Part shown: positions 30,300 through 37,173 of the stretch, piece after piece
How positions within the stretch are numbered: position 1 is the first letter of the stretch
Layout of the letters: every line of letters begins with the position of its first letter
Assembly (NCBI GenBank): GCA_910578865.1
Contig: CAJTRM010000027.1
Span: forward strand, 1 to 37,173
Length of the DNA stretch: 37,173 nt
Direction of reading: 5' to 3'
Origin: an uncultured Dorea sp.
GTDB lineage: Bacteria > Bacillota_A > Clostridia > Lachnospirales > Lachnospiraceae
Notes under the pieces: model-generated
Databases searched by the model: none
What the model was told of the DNA's origin: nothing
The model's input: only the letters and a program-made list of their open reading frames with translations
Translations under genes and position numbers: made by a program

Positions 30300-32051
30300 A
30301 TGACAAGCCAGAAAAATGAAAATCTCCTAAACCTTGCGCTGGATGCAGCTCCTGAAGAACGAGAAAAATCTATGCAGCTGGATGTGGGCTATGACCGGGA
30401 GGAAAAGGAATGGACGCTGATTATTAAATATTCCGGGAGCCTGGATCCTGTAAGGCAGATTGCAGTGCGGGTGACGGAGCTGATGAATGAATATGCAATT
30501 ATTGTTCTGAAAGAGGCAGATATCGAGGGGCTTACAAGGCTGCCTCAAGTGGAATATATTGAAAAACCCAAACGGCTGTTTTTTGAGGTGGCAAACGGGA
30601 AACGGGTATCCTGCATACAGGAAGTGCAGGATACCCGTTTCTCTTTGTATGGACAGGGAGTATTAGTGGCGGTGCTGGATTCCGGGATTGATTATGAGCG
30701 GGAGGATTTCCGTAATCCCGACGGAACGACGCGGATCAGGAGCCTGTGGGATCAGTCTTTGAGGAGCAGTGAGACAGGGACTCCGCCGGGAGAGTACGGC
30801 ATCGGGGTAGAGTACAGCAGGGAACAGATTAACGAAGCGCTCCGGGCTCCAACACCGGCCGAACGGATGCAGATTGTTGCGTCCAGGGATACGTCGGGGC
30901 ATGGGACGGCGGTTGCAGGCGTTGCAGCAGGCAGCGGCAGCAAAGGATTTCCGCAATATACAGGAGCTGCGCCGGGGAGCGAGCTTCTTGTAGTAAAGCT
31001 TGGAGTGCCGGACCGGGAAGGGTTTCCCCGGACAACAGAGCTTATGATGGGGCTTGATTATGTGGTGCGGAAAGCTCTTGAATACCAGATGCCCGTAGCC
31101 GTCAACATCAGCTTTGGGAATACTTATGGCTCCCACGACGGGACGTCTCTTCTGGAGCGGTTCATTGATGACATTTCCAATGTGTGGAAGAGCAGTATCT
31201 GTGTCGGAAGTGGAAATGAAGCGGCAGGCGCCGGGCATACGTCGGGGAGGCTTGCAAAAGGGAATGAGGCGGTGATAGAGCTGGCAATTCAGAGCAATCA
31301 GCCGTCTTTAAATGTCCAGATCTGGAAGGAGTATACAGATGTGATAGACATTTCCCTGATCTCCCCGTCAGGGGTGCGTGTGGGGCCGCTCCAGGAGATA
31401 CTGGGACCGCAGCGGTTTACAGTGGGACAGACGGAAATCCTTCTGTATTATGGGGAACCAAGTCCGTACAGTACGGCGCAGGAAATCTATCTTGATCTGA
31501 TTCCGGCGGCAGGATACATCAACCAGGGAGTGTGGAGGATTGTACTGACACCGCGGAAAATAGTGTCCGGTCTCTACGAACTGTGGCTTCCCAGCGAGGC
31601 AGTGCTGAACCGGGGCACCGGGTTTCTCTATCCCACCGATACTACTACACTTACTATCCCGTCTACGGCGAGCCGGGTAATTTCTGTGGGGGCGTACAAC
31701 GGGCTGACATTTGCTTATGCGGATTTCTCCGGCCGGGGGCCTTTAAGAAGAGGGGAAGGCATTGTAATAAAGCCGGATCTTGTGGCGCCGGGGGTGGATA
31801 TTACGACTGTTGCAGCCGGAGGCGGGTATGCTGCGGTGTCCGGGACTTCCTTTGCGGCGCCGTTTGTGACGGGAGGAGCGGCGCTTTTGATGGAATGGGG
31901 GATTGTGAGGGGGAATGATCCGTATCTGTATGGGGAGAAGGTGAAGGCGTATTTGAGACGCGGGGCAAGGGAACTGCCGGGGTTTACGGAGTATCCGAAT
32001 CCGTTGGTGGGGTATGGGGCGCTGTGTGTGAGGGAGAGCCTGCCGGGGTAG
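30300..32051 (+). CDS. S8 subtilisin-like serine protease (clostridial Csp-like)
   Basis: The 583-residue protein has a prodomain-like region (1-95, including RLPQVEYIEKPKRLFFEV) and a subtilase domain with catalytic D127 (VAVLDSGIDY), H201 (DTSGHGTAVAG), oxyanion N306 (GSGNEAAG) and S517 (VSGTSFAAPF), so all three catalytic residues are present. An insert of about 150 residues between N306 and S517 is typical of the clostridial Csp-like group. There is no signal peptide. In clostridia such proteases often act in spores, for example in activating the cortex hydrolase SleC, but many genomes carry several with unknown roles. GGAGG lies 9 bases before ATG 30300. Codons 100-115 lie in a perfect palindrome. 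Confidence 0.9.
   Translation: MTSQKNENLLNLALDAAPEEREKSMQLDVGYDREEKEWTLIIKYSGSLDPVRQIAVRVTELMNEYAIIVLKEADIEGLTRLPQVEYIEKPKRLFFEVANGKRVSCIQEVQDTRFSLYGQGVLVAVLDSGIDYEREDFRNPDGTTRIRSLWDQSLRSSETGTPPGEYGIGVEYSREQINEALRAPTPAERMQIVASRDTSGHGTAVAGVAAGSGSKGFPQYTGAAPGSELLVVKLGVPDREGFPRTTELMMGLDYVVRKALEYQMPVAVNISFGNTYGSHDGTSLLERFIDDISNVWKSSICVGSGNEAAGAGHTSGRLAKGNEAVIELAIQSNQPSLNVQIWKEYTDVIDISLISPSGVRVGPLQEILGPQRFTVGQTEILLYYGEPSPYSTAQEIYLDLIPAAGYINQGVWRIVLTPRKIVSGLYELWLPSEAVLNRGTGFLYPTDTTTLTIPSTASRVISVGAYNGLTFAYADFSGRGPLRRGEGIVIKPDLVAPGVDITTVAAGGGYAAVSGTSFAAPFVTGGAALLMEWGIVRGNDPYLYGEKVKAYLRRGARELPGFTEYPNPLVGYGALCVRESLPG
30597..30643. repeat. 16-base perfect inverted repeat inside the S8 protease gene
   Basis: AAACGGGTATCCTGCA (30600-30615) pairs perfectly with 30625-30640 around a 9-base loop. 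Outer bases 30597-30599 and 30641-30643 extend it to about 19 pairs, including one G-T. It lies in frame within codons 100-115, in the link between the prodomain and the catalytic domain. Confidence 0.95.
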
Positions 32052-32212
32052 AATAAAGTGCTTATTACGCGTCTGTTAAAATTAAAATATCCATTAAATA
32101 AATATTGACACTGGAAAAGTTATGAGTTAATATAGGCTCATATTTTAAAGAAAAGGTAGATATGCTATATGTTGGTGGTATCTGTAATGACAAAGAACAA
32201 CTAAATTTAATA

Positions 32213-32274
32213 AAAAGGGTAAGCGCTGCGAGTGGTGAGCACTAGAGATAGTGTTTTATTTGTGGCACCCTTTT
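32213..32274. other. structured noncoding segment
   Basis: AAAAGGGT (32213-32220) pairs with ACCCTTTT (32267-32274), and inside it CACTA (32240-32244) pairs with TAGTG (32249-32253) around a GAGA tetraloop. It lies in the 527-base gene-free stretch 32052-32578. It could be a small RNA or the end of an old mobile element. I do not recognise a known RNA family. Confidence 0.35.
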
Positions 32275-32363
32275 CGCATTATTGAATGCTGGTTGTTTCT
32301 GCCTTACAGAATACTGCATACACTGGGAATGATTGTCTTGTTTTGATGAATGAGAAAAAGGAA

Positions 32364-32393
32364 AGTATGGCTGTAGCGGTCATGCTTTTTTTG
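32364..32393 (+). terminator. terminator-like hairpin in the gene-free stretch
   Basis: AGTATGGC pairs with GGTCATGCT, with G-T pairs and an internal irregularity, followed by TTTTTTT. No gene is identified upstream for it to end, so it may serve an unannotated RNA. Confidence 0.5.
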
Positions 32394-32493
32394 TTTCAGA
32401 CCAACTATGAAATGGAGCGCAGGTTTTAAGACATTGCGGGTATCCTTTCATGGAAGGCCTTGTTTTGCTACATCAATTTGAGACATATGGATC

Positions 32494-32537
32494 CGTGGTT
32501 TCAGTCTGTTTATGACAGGCAGAAACCACGTTTTTTT
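32494..32537 (+). terminator. strong terminator/attenuator before the ABC fragment
   Basis: CGTGGTTTC (32494-32502) pairs perfectly with GAAACCACG (32522-32530), with an inner CTG/CAG extension, followed by TTTTTTT. It lies 42 bases before the ATPase start, so it may be an attenuator in that gene's leader. Confidence 0.75.
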
Positions 32538-32578
32538 GTGTCTTGAACGAAAATATATTTCATTTGGAGGATTTAAAC

Positions 32579-33154
32579 ATGAAGATGATACGGACAGAAA
32601 ATATAACGAAAAAGTATAAACGATATAAGAAGCAGGAGGGAGTGACAGGAAGTATTAAGGGTCTGTTCCATAGAGAATATGAAGAAAAAATTGCGGTAGA
32701 TGCCTTTAACATGGATGTGGATGAGGGTGAGTTTATAGGATTGATTGGACCGAATGGAGCGGGTAAAACTACCTTAGTGAAGATGCTGACTGGTATTATT
32801 GCGCCAACAAGCGGCGAAATTCAGGTCATGGGATTTTATCCTAATAAGCTGGGGAAGGCATTTAAGCATCAATATGCGGTAGTTATGGGGCAGAAGAGTC
32901 AGTTGTTTTTTGAACTGACAGCGGAGGATACGTTGAGACTGTTTAAAGAAATATATCGTATTCCAGAAGACGAGTATAGGAAAAATAAGAACTTTTTTGT
33001 GGAACTGTTTCAGGTGCAGGAGCTTATGGATGTACAGGTAAGGACATTATCATTAGGAGAAAGGATGAAAATGGAATTGATTGCTGCATTGCTTCATAAT
33101 CCCAAAATACTGTTTTTAGATGTAAACTGGTGTAACAAGATAGCCTGTATATAG
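32579..33154 (+). pseudogene. ABC-2-type transporter ATPase, truncated after Walker B
   Basis: Starting at ATG 32579 (GGAGG upstream), the protein matches the ATPase of ABC-2-type exporters: IRTENITKKYKRYKKQEG, Walker A GPNGAGKTT, the signature LSLGERMKMEL and Walker B KILFLD. The next residue should be Glu, but the sequence becomes VNWCNKIACI and stops at 33154. The D-loop, H-loop and the usual C-terminal 120 residues are missing, and no permease gene follows. This is a clear 3' truncation, probably by deletion or insertion at about 33121. The fragment cannot hydrolyse ATP normally. The foreign sequence after the break is AT-rich. Confidence 0.85.
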
Positions 33155-33283
33155 AGTGTATACAGTTGATGTGGAATAGAATATAGGTACTGTATGTACA
33201 GATAATGAAAAAATATGTGTATGCAGTAGGGGAATATTGAATGATTAATATGAGTAGTAAAAATAATATAGATGGAAAGAAAA

Positions 33284-33327
33284 AGAACTGGTTTATATCC
33301 GATAAGAATATAGACTAGTTCTTTTTT
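33284..33327 (+). terminator. terminator after the truncated ATPase
   Basis: AGAACTGGTTTATAT (33284-33298) pairs with 33308-33322 with one mismatch or G-T pair at two places, followed by TTTTTT. The 33155-33283 stretch before it is AT-rich and holds no gene I can support. Confidence 0.8.
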
Positions 33328-33367
33328 AGAGGTAATTATATACACAGGGAATAGGTGAAATGTCGAA

Positions 33368-33604
33368 TCACAGCAGACCGTCAAAGAATGCATTGATATC
33401 TGTATGGAAAATCTTTGCCAGGGCAACCAATTCAGAAACTTTGATATTCATGCGGTTTGTTTCCAGTTTGGCATATGTGCTTTTGGAGATGACGATGCCC
33501 ATGAGATTCAGTTTTGCAATGACCTGATCTTGCGTCAAGTTGTTCTTATATCTGAAGGATTGAATATTTTTACCGATATCCATATCTGGTCTGATTTTCT
33601 GCAT
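33368..33604 (-). CDS. XRE-family HTH regulator
   Basis: The 78-residue protein is a lone Cro/CI-type domain: IGKNIQSFRYKNNLTQDQVI, then GIVISKSTYAKLETNRMNI and VSELVALAKIFHTDINAFF. AAGGAG lies 8 bases before the ATG on the minus strand. It is divergent from the gene at 33721, whose promoter lies in the shared 116-base region with repeated GTTTCGTWAT sequences that are likely its operators. It probably autoregulates and represses that gene. Confidence 0.88.
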   Translation of the reverse strand: MQKIRPDMDIGKNIQSFRYKNNLTQDQVIAKLNLMGIVISKSTYAKLETNRMNIKVSELVALAKIFHTDINAFFDGLL

Positions 33605-33627
33605 AATACATTCTCCTTAAAATAAAA

Positions 33628-33691
33628 GTTTCGTTATTTGGAAACATATATATTGATTCTAATGAGTTAAAATTTTACAATGTTTCGTAAT
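33628..33691. promoter_or_regulatory. divergent control region of the XRE gene
   Basis: For the rightward gene, TTGATT (33653-33658), a 17-base spacer and TACAAT (33676-33681) form a promoter. GTTTCGTTAT (33628-33637) and GTTTCGTAAT (33682-33691) are direct repeats flanking it, and GTTTC/GAAAC (33628-33645) forms a dyad. These are likely XRE operators. Confidence 0.55.
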
Positions 33692-33720
33692 AAAGAATTA
33701 TTTCTGAAAGGGGACAATCT

Positions 33721-34116
33721 ATGAGCGAAAGTGAGAAAGAAAAAAAGATTTTCTTGAGTTACTGTGGCAGCAGGGATCAGGAATTATTGACGGGCAGAAA
33801 AAAGATGACATTGGGGGATATGGAGAGGTTTTCATTTCTAACAGAATTCTTTGGCTTGGAAAGTTATGGATTAAATTTATGGAAAGAGTTTGGCGATGAT
33901 GTGGAAGAACCATTGGATGCACTGACCAAGTTATTAGATGAATGGGAATACGAAAACGATACGTGGATCGATGATGATGGAAGATTAGAAAGATGGCTGG
34001 TTGAATTTCAAAAGCATGCGCCAACGAAAGAGAAAAGAGAGAAGCTCCGAAAAATGATTGATTTAAAATATAAGAAGAGAGGATTACCATATCCAACAGA
34101 GGCAGACTTCGATTAA
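33721..34116 (+). CDS. hypothetical 131-aa protein
   Basis: I do not recognise this protein. It is highly charged, acidic in the middle (EFGDDVEEPLDALTKLLDEW, then DTWIDDDGRLERWL) and basic near the end (KEKREKLRKMIDLKYKKRG), mostly helical and without membrane segments. GAAAGGGG lies before the ATG. It faces the XRE regulator across a shared control region, which is the arrangement of small regulated modules on mobile elements. A toxin or accessory role is possible but unsupported. Its stop codon lies in the loop of the following terminator. Confidence 0.6.
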   Translation: MSESEKEKKIFLSYCGSRDQELLTGRKKMTLGDMERFSFLTEFFGLESYGLNLWKEFGDDVEEPLDALTKLLDEWEYENDTWIDDDGRLERWLVEFQKHAPTKEKREKLRKMIDLKYKKRGLPYPTEADFD

Positions 34117-34133
34117 GGAGTCTGCTTTTCTTT
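34102..34133 (+). terminator. terminator overlapping the end of the 131-aa gene
   Basis: GCAGACT (34102-34108) pairs with AGTCTGC (34119-34125), followed by TTTTCTTT. The gene's TAA stop lies in the loop. Confidence 0.7.
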
Positions 34134-34159
34134 CGTTATTTTTGAAGGAGGTGATGCAG

Positions 34160-34492
34160 GTGGAGGTAAGTATCCATGAACTTTTAGCGGCGGCAAGGGA
34201 GGCGGTGAAATCGGATTATATCAAAGGCGAAAGCATTTTATGTGAAACCAGATATCATCCAGATACCCATTACATGGTAGAAATAGAGATGTTAAAAACA
34301 GATAACTCGCTGGGGAAAAAAGGAGCTTATATCCGGAAATTTTTGACGGAAGATGAGTATTTTGCCATGTTACAAAAGCAGGAAGAATATCTCATAAAAA
34401 TAAAAAGACAGGCTATTGTTCAAAAAGGAACATTGCGATATATCCCTCTCCCGGACAGGCTGGACAGCCGCCGGAAGAGGGATATTTTTTAA
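34160..34492 (+). CDS. hypothetical 110-aa protein, mobile-element-like
   Basis: No family is recognised. The sequence MEVSIHELLAAAREAVKSDY and the later GAYIRKFLTEDEYFAMLQKQ suggest a small helical/beta cytoplasmic protein of the type seen on conjugative elements, and the basic C-terminus (RLDSRRKRDIF) could bind nucleic acid. The start is likely GTG 34160, because AAGGAGGTGA lies at 34145-34154; ATG 34154 is part of that site and too close. It follows the terminator of the 131-aa gene and has no visible partner. Confidence 0.5.
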   Translation: MEVSIHELLAAAREAVKSDYIKGESILCETRYHPDTHYMVEIEMLKTDNSLGKKGAYIRKFLTEDEYFAMLQKQEEYLIKIKRQAIVQKGTLRYIPLPDRLDSRRKRDIF

Positions 34493-34684
34493 CCGGCTGG
34501 GAAAGAACAGGGAGTGTTCCTCAAGCAGCAGCGGTACAATCTAGAAGGCTGACGCTTTAATTCCAGCGGAAAGCGACACAAATCAAATCGTCATGGTAAG
34601 AAATGGTTTGCTTCTGCGGGGGCAAAGAGCACTTTATATTTTACATTGTGACTATTCAGTCAACTGGGGAGAGCCTGTTGTTTC

Positions 34685-35038
34685 TTGCCAAGGCAAGTAT
34701 GGCAAGCATTATACGTTTACTTGTTAGAATATCAGTCTGGAAAACGAGTTTCTCATAAACGAGTTTTGGAACTTTCTTATGAGGATGTGAAATCTGCTAA
34801 AAATGGATTGATTGTCATTACACCGGATTTTGATAATTTTACTACAAAACTTATTGCGGCAGACGAATATTCAAAATATTTGACAGAAACGCCAATTTTG
34901 GAAGGGGTTGCAAACAGAGAATATTACGGTAGATCGGCAACGTCTATAGAGAACAAAAGCACGATAGAGTATGAAACAGAGCAAGGATTGCCAGCACTAA
35001 TCTATGGCGAACAAGGAGTGAGTTCGTTGCCGATATAG
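34685..35038 (+). pseudogene. unrecognised coding fragment
   Basis: An open frame from TTG 34685 gives 117 residues (RQVWQALYVYLLEYQSGKRV, then NGLIVITPDFDNFTTKLIAA). No ribosome binding site precedes it and I recognise no family. After the stop at 35036-35038 a coding-like stretch goes on to about 35110 in frames broken by stops. The 34493-34684 stretch before it has no gene I can support. It is best read as a decayed 3' part of a longer gene, but a real small gene is not excluded. Confidence 0.35.
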
Positions 35039-35127
35039 GACATTACAGGAGAACACATAGATACAGATAATGAGTATATGTATTATTATTCGGTTGAGTT
35101 TGTAAAATAAGAATAGCAAAAAGAGAG

Positions 35128-35180
35128 AAGAGGATGCCATGGAATCGTTGATTTGATGATTCCGTGGCATCCTCTTTTGG
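35128..35180. terminator. bidirectional terminator
   Basis: The 19-base arms 35128-35146 and 35158-35176 match except for one T-G pair. An A-rich run precedes and TTTT follows, so it can stop transcription from both sides. It lies between the fragment at 34685 and the leftward AraC gene. Confidence 0.85.
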
Positions 35181-35211
35181 AGGGGAAACTGGATTTATGA
35201 TATTGTGGATT

Positions 35212-36075
35212 TTAGAACTTGTTTCTTATCTTTCGGTACTCTCTTGGGGAATATCCTTTCAGCTTGTGGAAAAGCCGGCTGAAATAAAGCTGATTATCAT
35301 ACCCGACGATTTTAGAAATTTCATTGATGGAATAGGTTGTTGTTTCAAGTAACATCTGGGCATTGTTAATTCGGATTCCCACAATAAACTGCATTGGTGT
35401 AGAACCTGTGTATTTTTTGAAGTTTCGGATAAACCAGCTGACACTCATTCCACGTGAGGCAGCATAATCATCTATGCTAATATTCTGGTTATAATTTTCA
35501 CTGAAAAAGGTAACTGCGTTATCCATCTCGTGATCCAGGTATTCATTTTTCGAGATATGTTCCCTGGTCAGTTCCCGATGAAAGATGATAAGAAGATGAC
35601 GGAGCAGAAGGACAAGCATTTCCTCATAATTATCTTGGCAACGCTGAAGCTCGATGATAATACGCTTGAAAATCTGTTCGTATTCCATAGAGGTTCCGAC
35701 CTGAAATACACGCTCTTTATCCGGGAATCCATATTGCCGTAGGATATTTTTTACATTGTTGCCTGTAAAATGAATCCAGTATACTTCTGTCTTATCTTTT
35801 CCATAATATTCATATTTCTGAAGTTCCTTCGGTCTGTACAGTACAATATTACCGGCGGGGACAATCGTTTCGTTATCCACATTGTCAAAATGAAAATGCC
35901 CACAACCAGCAGTGATATAGATAATCTGATAATCCAGGCGTCCCCTTGGACGGTAGGTTGGTAACTTTGGATGGCTGGAAAGGCGGTAAGTACCGCAACT
36001 TCCTACAACCAGTGGGCGACTTTTGTCTTTGAAATCCATATGGGAGTGGTTTAAATAACCGGTATTCATATTCAT
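35212..36075 (-). CDS. AraC-family transcription regulator
   Basis: The 287-residue protein has an N-terminal cupin-like sensor (about 20-150, including DYQIIYITAGCGHFHFDN and AGNIVLYRPKELQKYEYY) and a C-terminal double HTH: ISIDDYAASRGMSVSWFIRN and INEISKIVGYDNQLYFSRLF, then KLKGYSPREYRK. This is the arrangement of AraC sugar regulators. It is divergent from the beta-galactosidase gene and most likely activates it in response to a sugar. An AGAGGTG site lies before the ATG on the minus strand. Confidence 0.93.
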   Translation of the reverse strand: MNMNTGYLNHSHMDFKDKSRPLVVGSCGTYRLSSHPKLPTYRPRGRLDYQIIYITAGCGHFHFDNVDNETIVPAGNIVLYRPKELQKYEYYGKDKTEVYWIHFTGNNVKNILRQYGFPDKERVFQVGTSMEYEQIFKRIIIELQRCQDNYEEMLVLLLRHLLIIFHRELTREHISKNEYLDHEMDNAVTFFSENYNQNISIDDYAASRGMSVSWFIRNFKKYTGSTPMQFIVGIRINNAQMLLETTTYSINEISKIVGYDNQLYFSRLFHKLKGYSPREYRKIRNKF

Positions 36076-36276
36076 ATGGTAGCACCTCTTTTCCTTTTTT
36101 TGTTATTGTATCATTTAGTGCATATTTTGTCTAATCCAATTCATAGACATGTTTTGCAGATTAGGATAAGATATATATAGCAAAACAGAGAAGCGTAAAC
36201 ATAAAAGTAAAAGACAAGGTTTGCTGTGGAAAAACAAAGTGCAAAAAAATGTATATGTATTAAAGGAGAGTTATTT
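36076..36276. promoter_or_regulatory. divergent araC/lacZ-type control region
   Basis: The 201-base AT-rich region must hold both promoters. TTGCAG (36154-36159) is a possible -35 for the rightward gene, but no -10 at good spacing is clear. AAAGGAG (36262-36268) is the galactosidase ribosome binding site. AraC operators cannot be picked out with confidence. Confidence 0.5.
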
Positions 36277-37173
36277 ATGATTGTACCACGTTATTATGAG
36301 GATTTAAGCGTACTGCATGAAAATACAATGCCAGCCAGAGCCTATTTTATTCCGGCATCCAAAAGAATGGATAACCTGGTGGAGCACAGGGAAGAGTCAG
36401 ACCGAATGCAGTTATTGAACGGAACTTGGAAGTTCCAGTATTTTAACAGTATCTATGATGTTCAGGAACCCTTCTTTGAGAAAGATTATGATACAGAAAA
36501 TTTTGATGAGATTCAGGTTCCGAGTGTATGGCAGATGGCAGGATATGACACACATCAGTATACAAACATCAGGTATCCGTTCCCATTTGATCCACCGTAT
36601 GTACCACAGGATATTCCATGTGGAACATATGCACATACCTTTGTTTATCACAAAGATGAAAATGCACCAAAAGCTTTCTTGAATTTTGAAGGAGTAGACA
36701 GTTGCTTTTATGTATGGATCAATGGCTCTTATGTAGGGTATAGCCAGGTTTCTCATATGACCAGTGAGTTTGATATCACCGACCTCCTTCGGGACGGAGA
36801 GAACAGCATAGCGGTTCTGGTCATGAAGTGGTGTGATGGTTCCTATTTGGAAGATCAGGACAAATTCCGTATGAGTGGTATTTTCCGGGATGTGTACATT
36901 TTGAAACGCCCAAAACAGGCAATCAGTGATTATCATATTAAAACAAGAATTGAGGATATGCTTGCGAAAGTAGAAATTGAAATGAAATTCTACTCTCCGT
37001 TAAATGTAAAAATTTCGATTGAAGATAGAAACGGAGCAGTTGTAGCACTAGGAAGTATTGCTGAAGAAGGAACAGCTGTATTAGAAATCGCAAGTCCGGA
37101 ACTTTGGAATACAGAAAATCCATATCTATATAAACTGATTCTTGAAACAGAGAATGAAGTAATTGTAGATCAC
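36277..37173 (+). CDS. lacZ: GH2 beta-galactosidase, N-terminal part (runs off right edge)
   Basis: From ATG 36277 the frame is open for 299 codons to the window end. The visible part is the N-terminal sugar-binding domain (LLNGTWKFQYFNS, PSVWQMAGYDTHQYTNIRYP, FLNFEGVDSCFYVWINGSYV, SHMTSEFDITDLL, and LEDQDKFRMSGIFRDVYI), which is very close to LacZ-type GH2 enzymes, followed by the start of the immunoglobulin-like domain. The catalytic glutamates lie beyond the window. It would hydrolyse beta-galactosides in the cytoplasm. The divergent AraC gene is its likely regulator. AAAGGAG lies 8 bases before the ATG. Confidence 0.92.
   Translation, partial: MIVPRYYEDLSVLHENTMPARAYFIPASKRMDNLVEHREESDRMQLLNGTWKFQYFNSIYDVQEPFFEKDYDTENFDEIQVPSVWQMAGYDTHQYTNIRYPFPFDPPYVPQDIPCGTYAHTFVYHKDENAPKAFLNFEGVDSCFYVWINGSYVGYSQVSHMTSEFDITDLLRDGENSIAVLVMKWCDGSYLEDQDKFRMSGIFRDVYILKRPKQAISDYHIKTRIEDMLAKVEIEMKFYSPLNVKISIEDRNGAVVALGSIAEEGTAVLEIASPELWNTENPYLYKLILETENEVIVDH

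Noticed and set aside
30600..30640. True terminator inside the S8 protease gene
   Set aside because: The stem is strong, but the sequence after it (CTCTTTG) lacks a T tract, and the frame continues with all catalytic residues.
32213..32274. Known riboswitch or tracrRNA-like RNA
   Set aside because: I cannot match it to any conserved core, and there is no fitting downstream gene or cas locus.

Overview
The window looks like a Gram-positive, low-to-mid GC gut Clostridia genome, most likely Lachnospiraceae. The grounds are strong AAGGAG-type ribosome binding sites, a pyrophosphate-type phosphofructokinase, a rubrerythrin, a Tn916-type excisionase/integrase pair and a cytoplasmic S8 serine protease of clostridial type. 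This is inference from gene content; no 16S or other marker is present and no tRNA or rRNA gene was seen.

Layout. (1) 1-604: the 5' end of an IS transposase running off the left edge, then a small zinc-ribbon gene. (2) 690-6068: the end of a prophage late operon (tail hub-like protein, fibre-like protein, holin, three-domain endolysin), with hairpin/T-tract structures between genes and a strong terminator after the endolysin. (3) 6157-14558: an AT-rich cargo block between the lysis genes and the integrase. It has its own promoter and encodes a small HTH protein, a PD-(D/E)XK (HSDR_N-like) protein, an unrecognised 506-aa protein, a DUF262+DUF1524 (GmrSD-like) protein split by a frameshift, a second DUF262 protein, a frameshifted lipoprotein, two tiny proteins and a second nuclease-like protein. 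I read this as a candidate anti-phage or genome-conflict island carried by the prophage. (4) 14746-16806: excisionase, integrase, about twelve copies of a TTTAGACCA motif in both orientations, and four CCGAGATAA-type motifs. This marks the right end of the element; the left end is not identified.

(5) 16825-32051: chromosomal housekeeping. It holds a low-molecular-weight tyrosine phosphatase coupled to a HAD protein, a proline-rich DUF4397 protein, a YwaF-like membrane protein, an EamA transporter, dtd, a MarR regulator with a heterodimeric ABC exporter and an HD-domain protein, PPi-phosphofructokinase, a GT2 glycosyltransferase, rubrerythrin, and an S8 protease with a 16-bp perfect palindrome inside its coding sequence. 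(6) 32052-35211: a decayed, mobile-looking stretch with hairpin-rich noncoding DNA, an ABC ATPase truncated just after Walker B, an XRE regulator divergent from an unknown gene, and unrecognised small genes or fragments. (7) 35212-37173: an AraC regulator divergent from a GH2 beta-galactosidase that runs off the right edge.

The most interesting material is the cargo block (two DUF262 proteins, two different putative nucleases, an unknown protein), the two frameshift sites in it (one resembling the prfB shift site), and the dense motif array beside the integrase.
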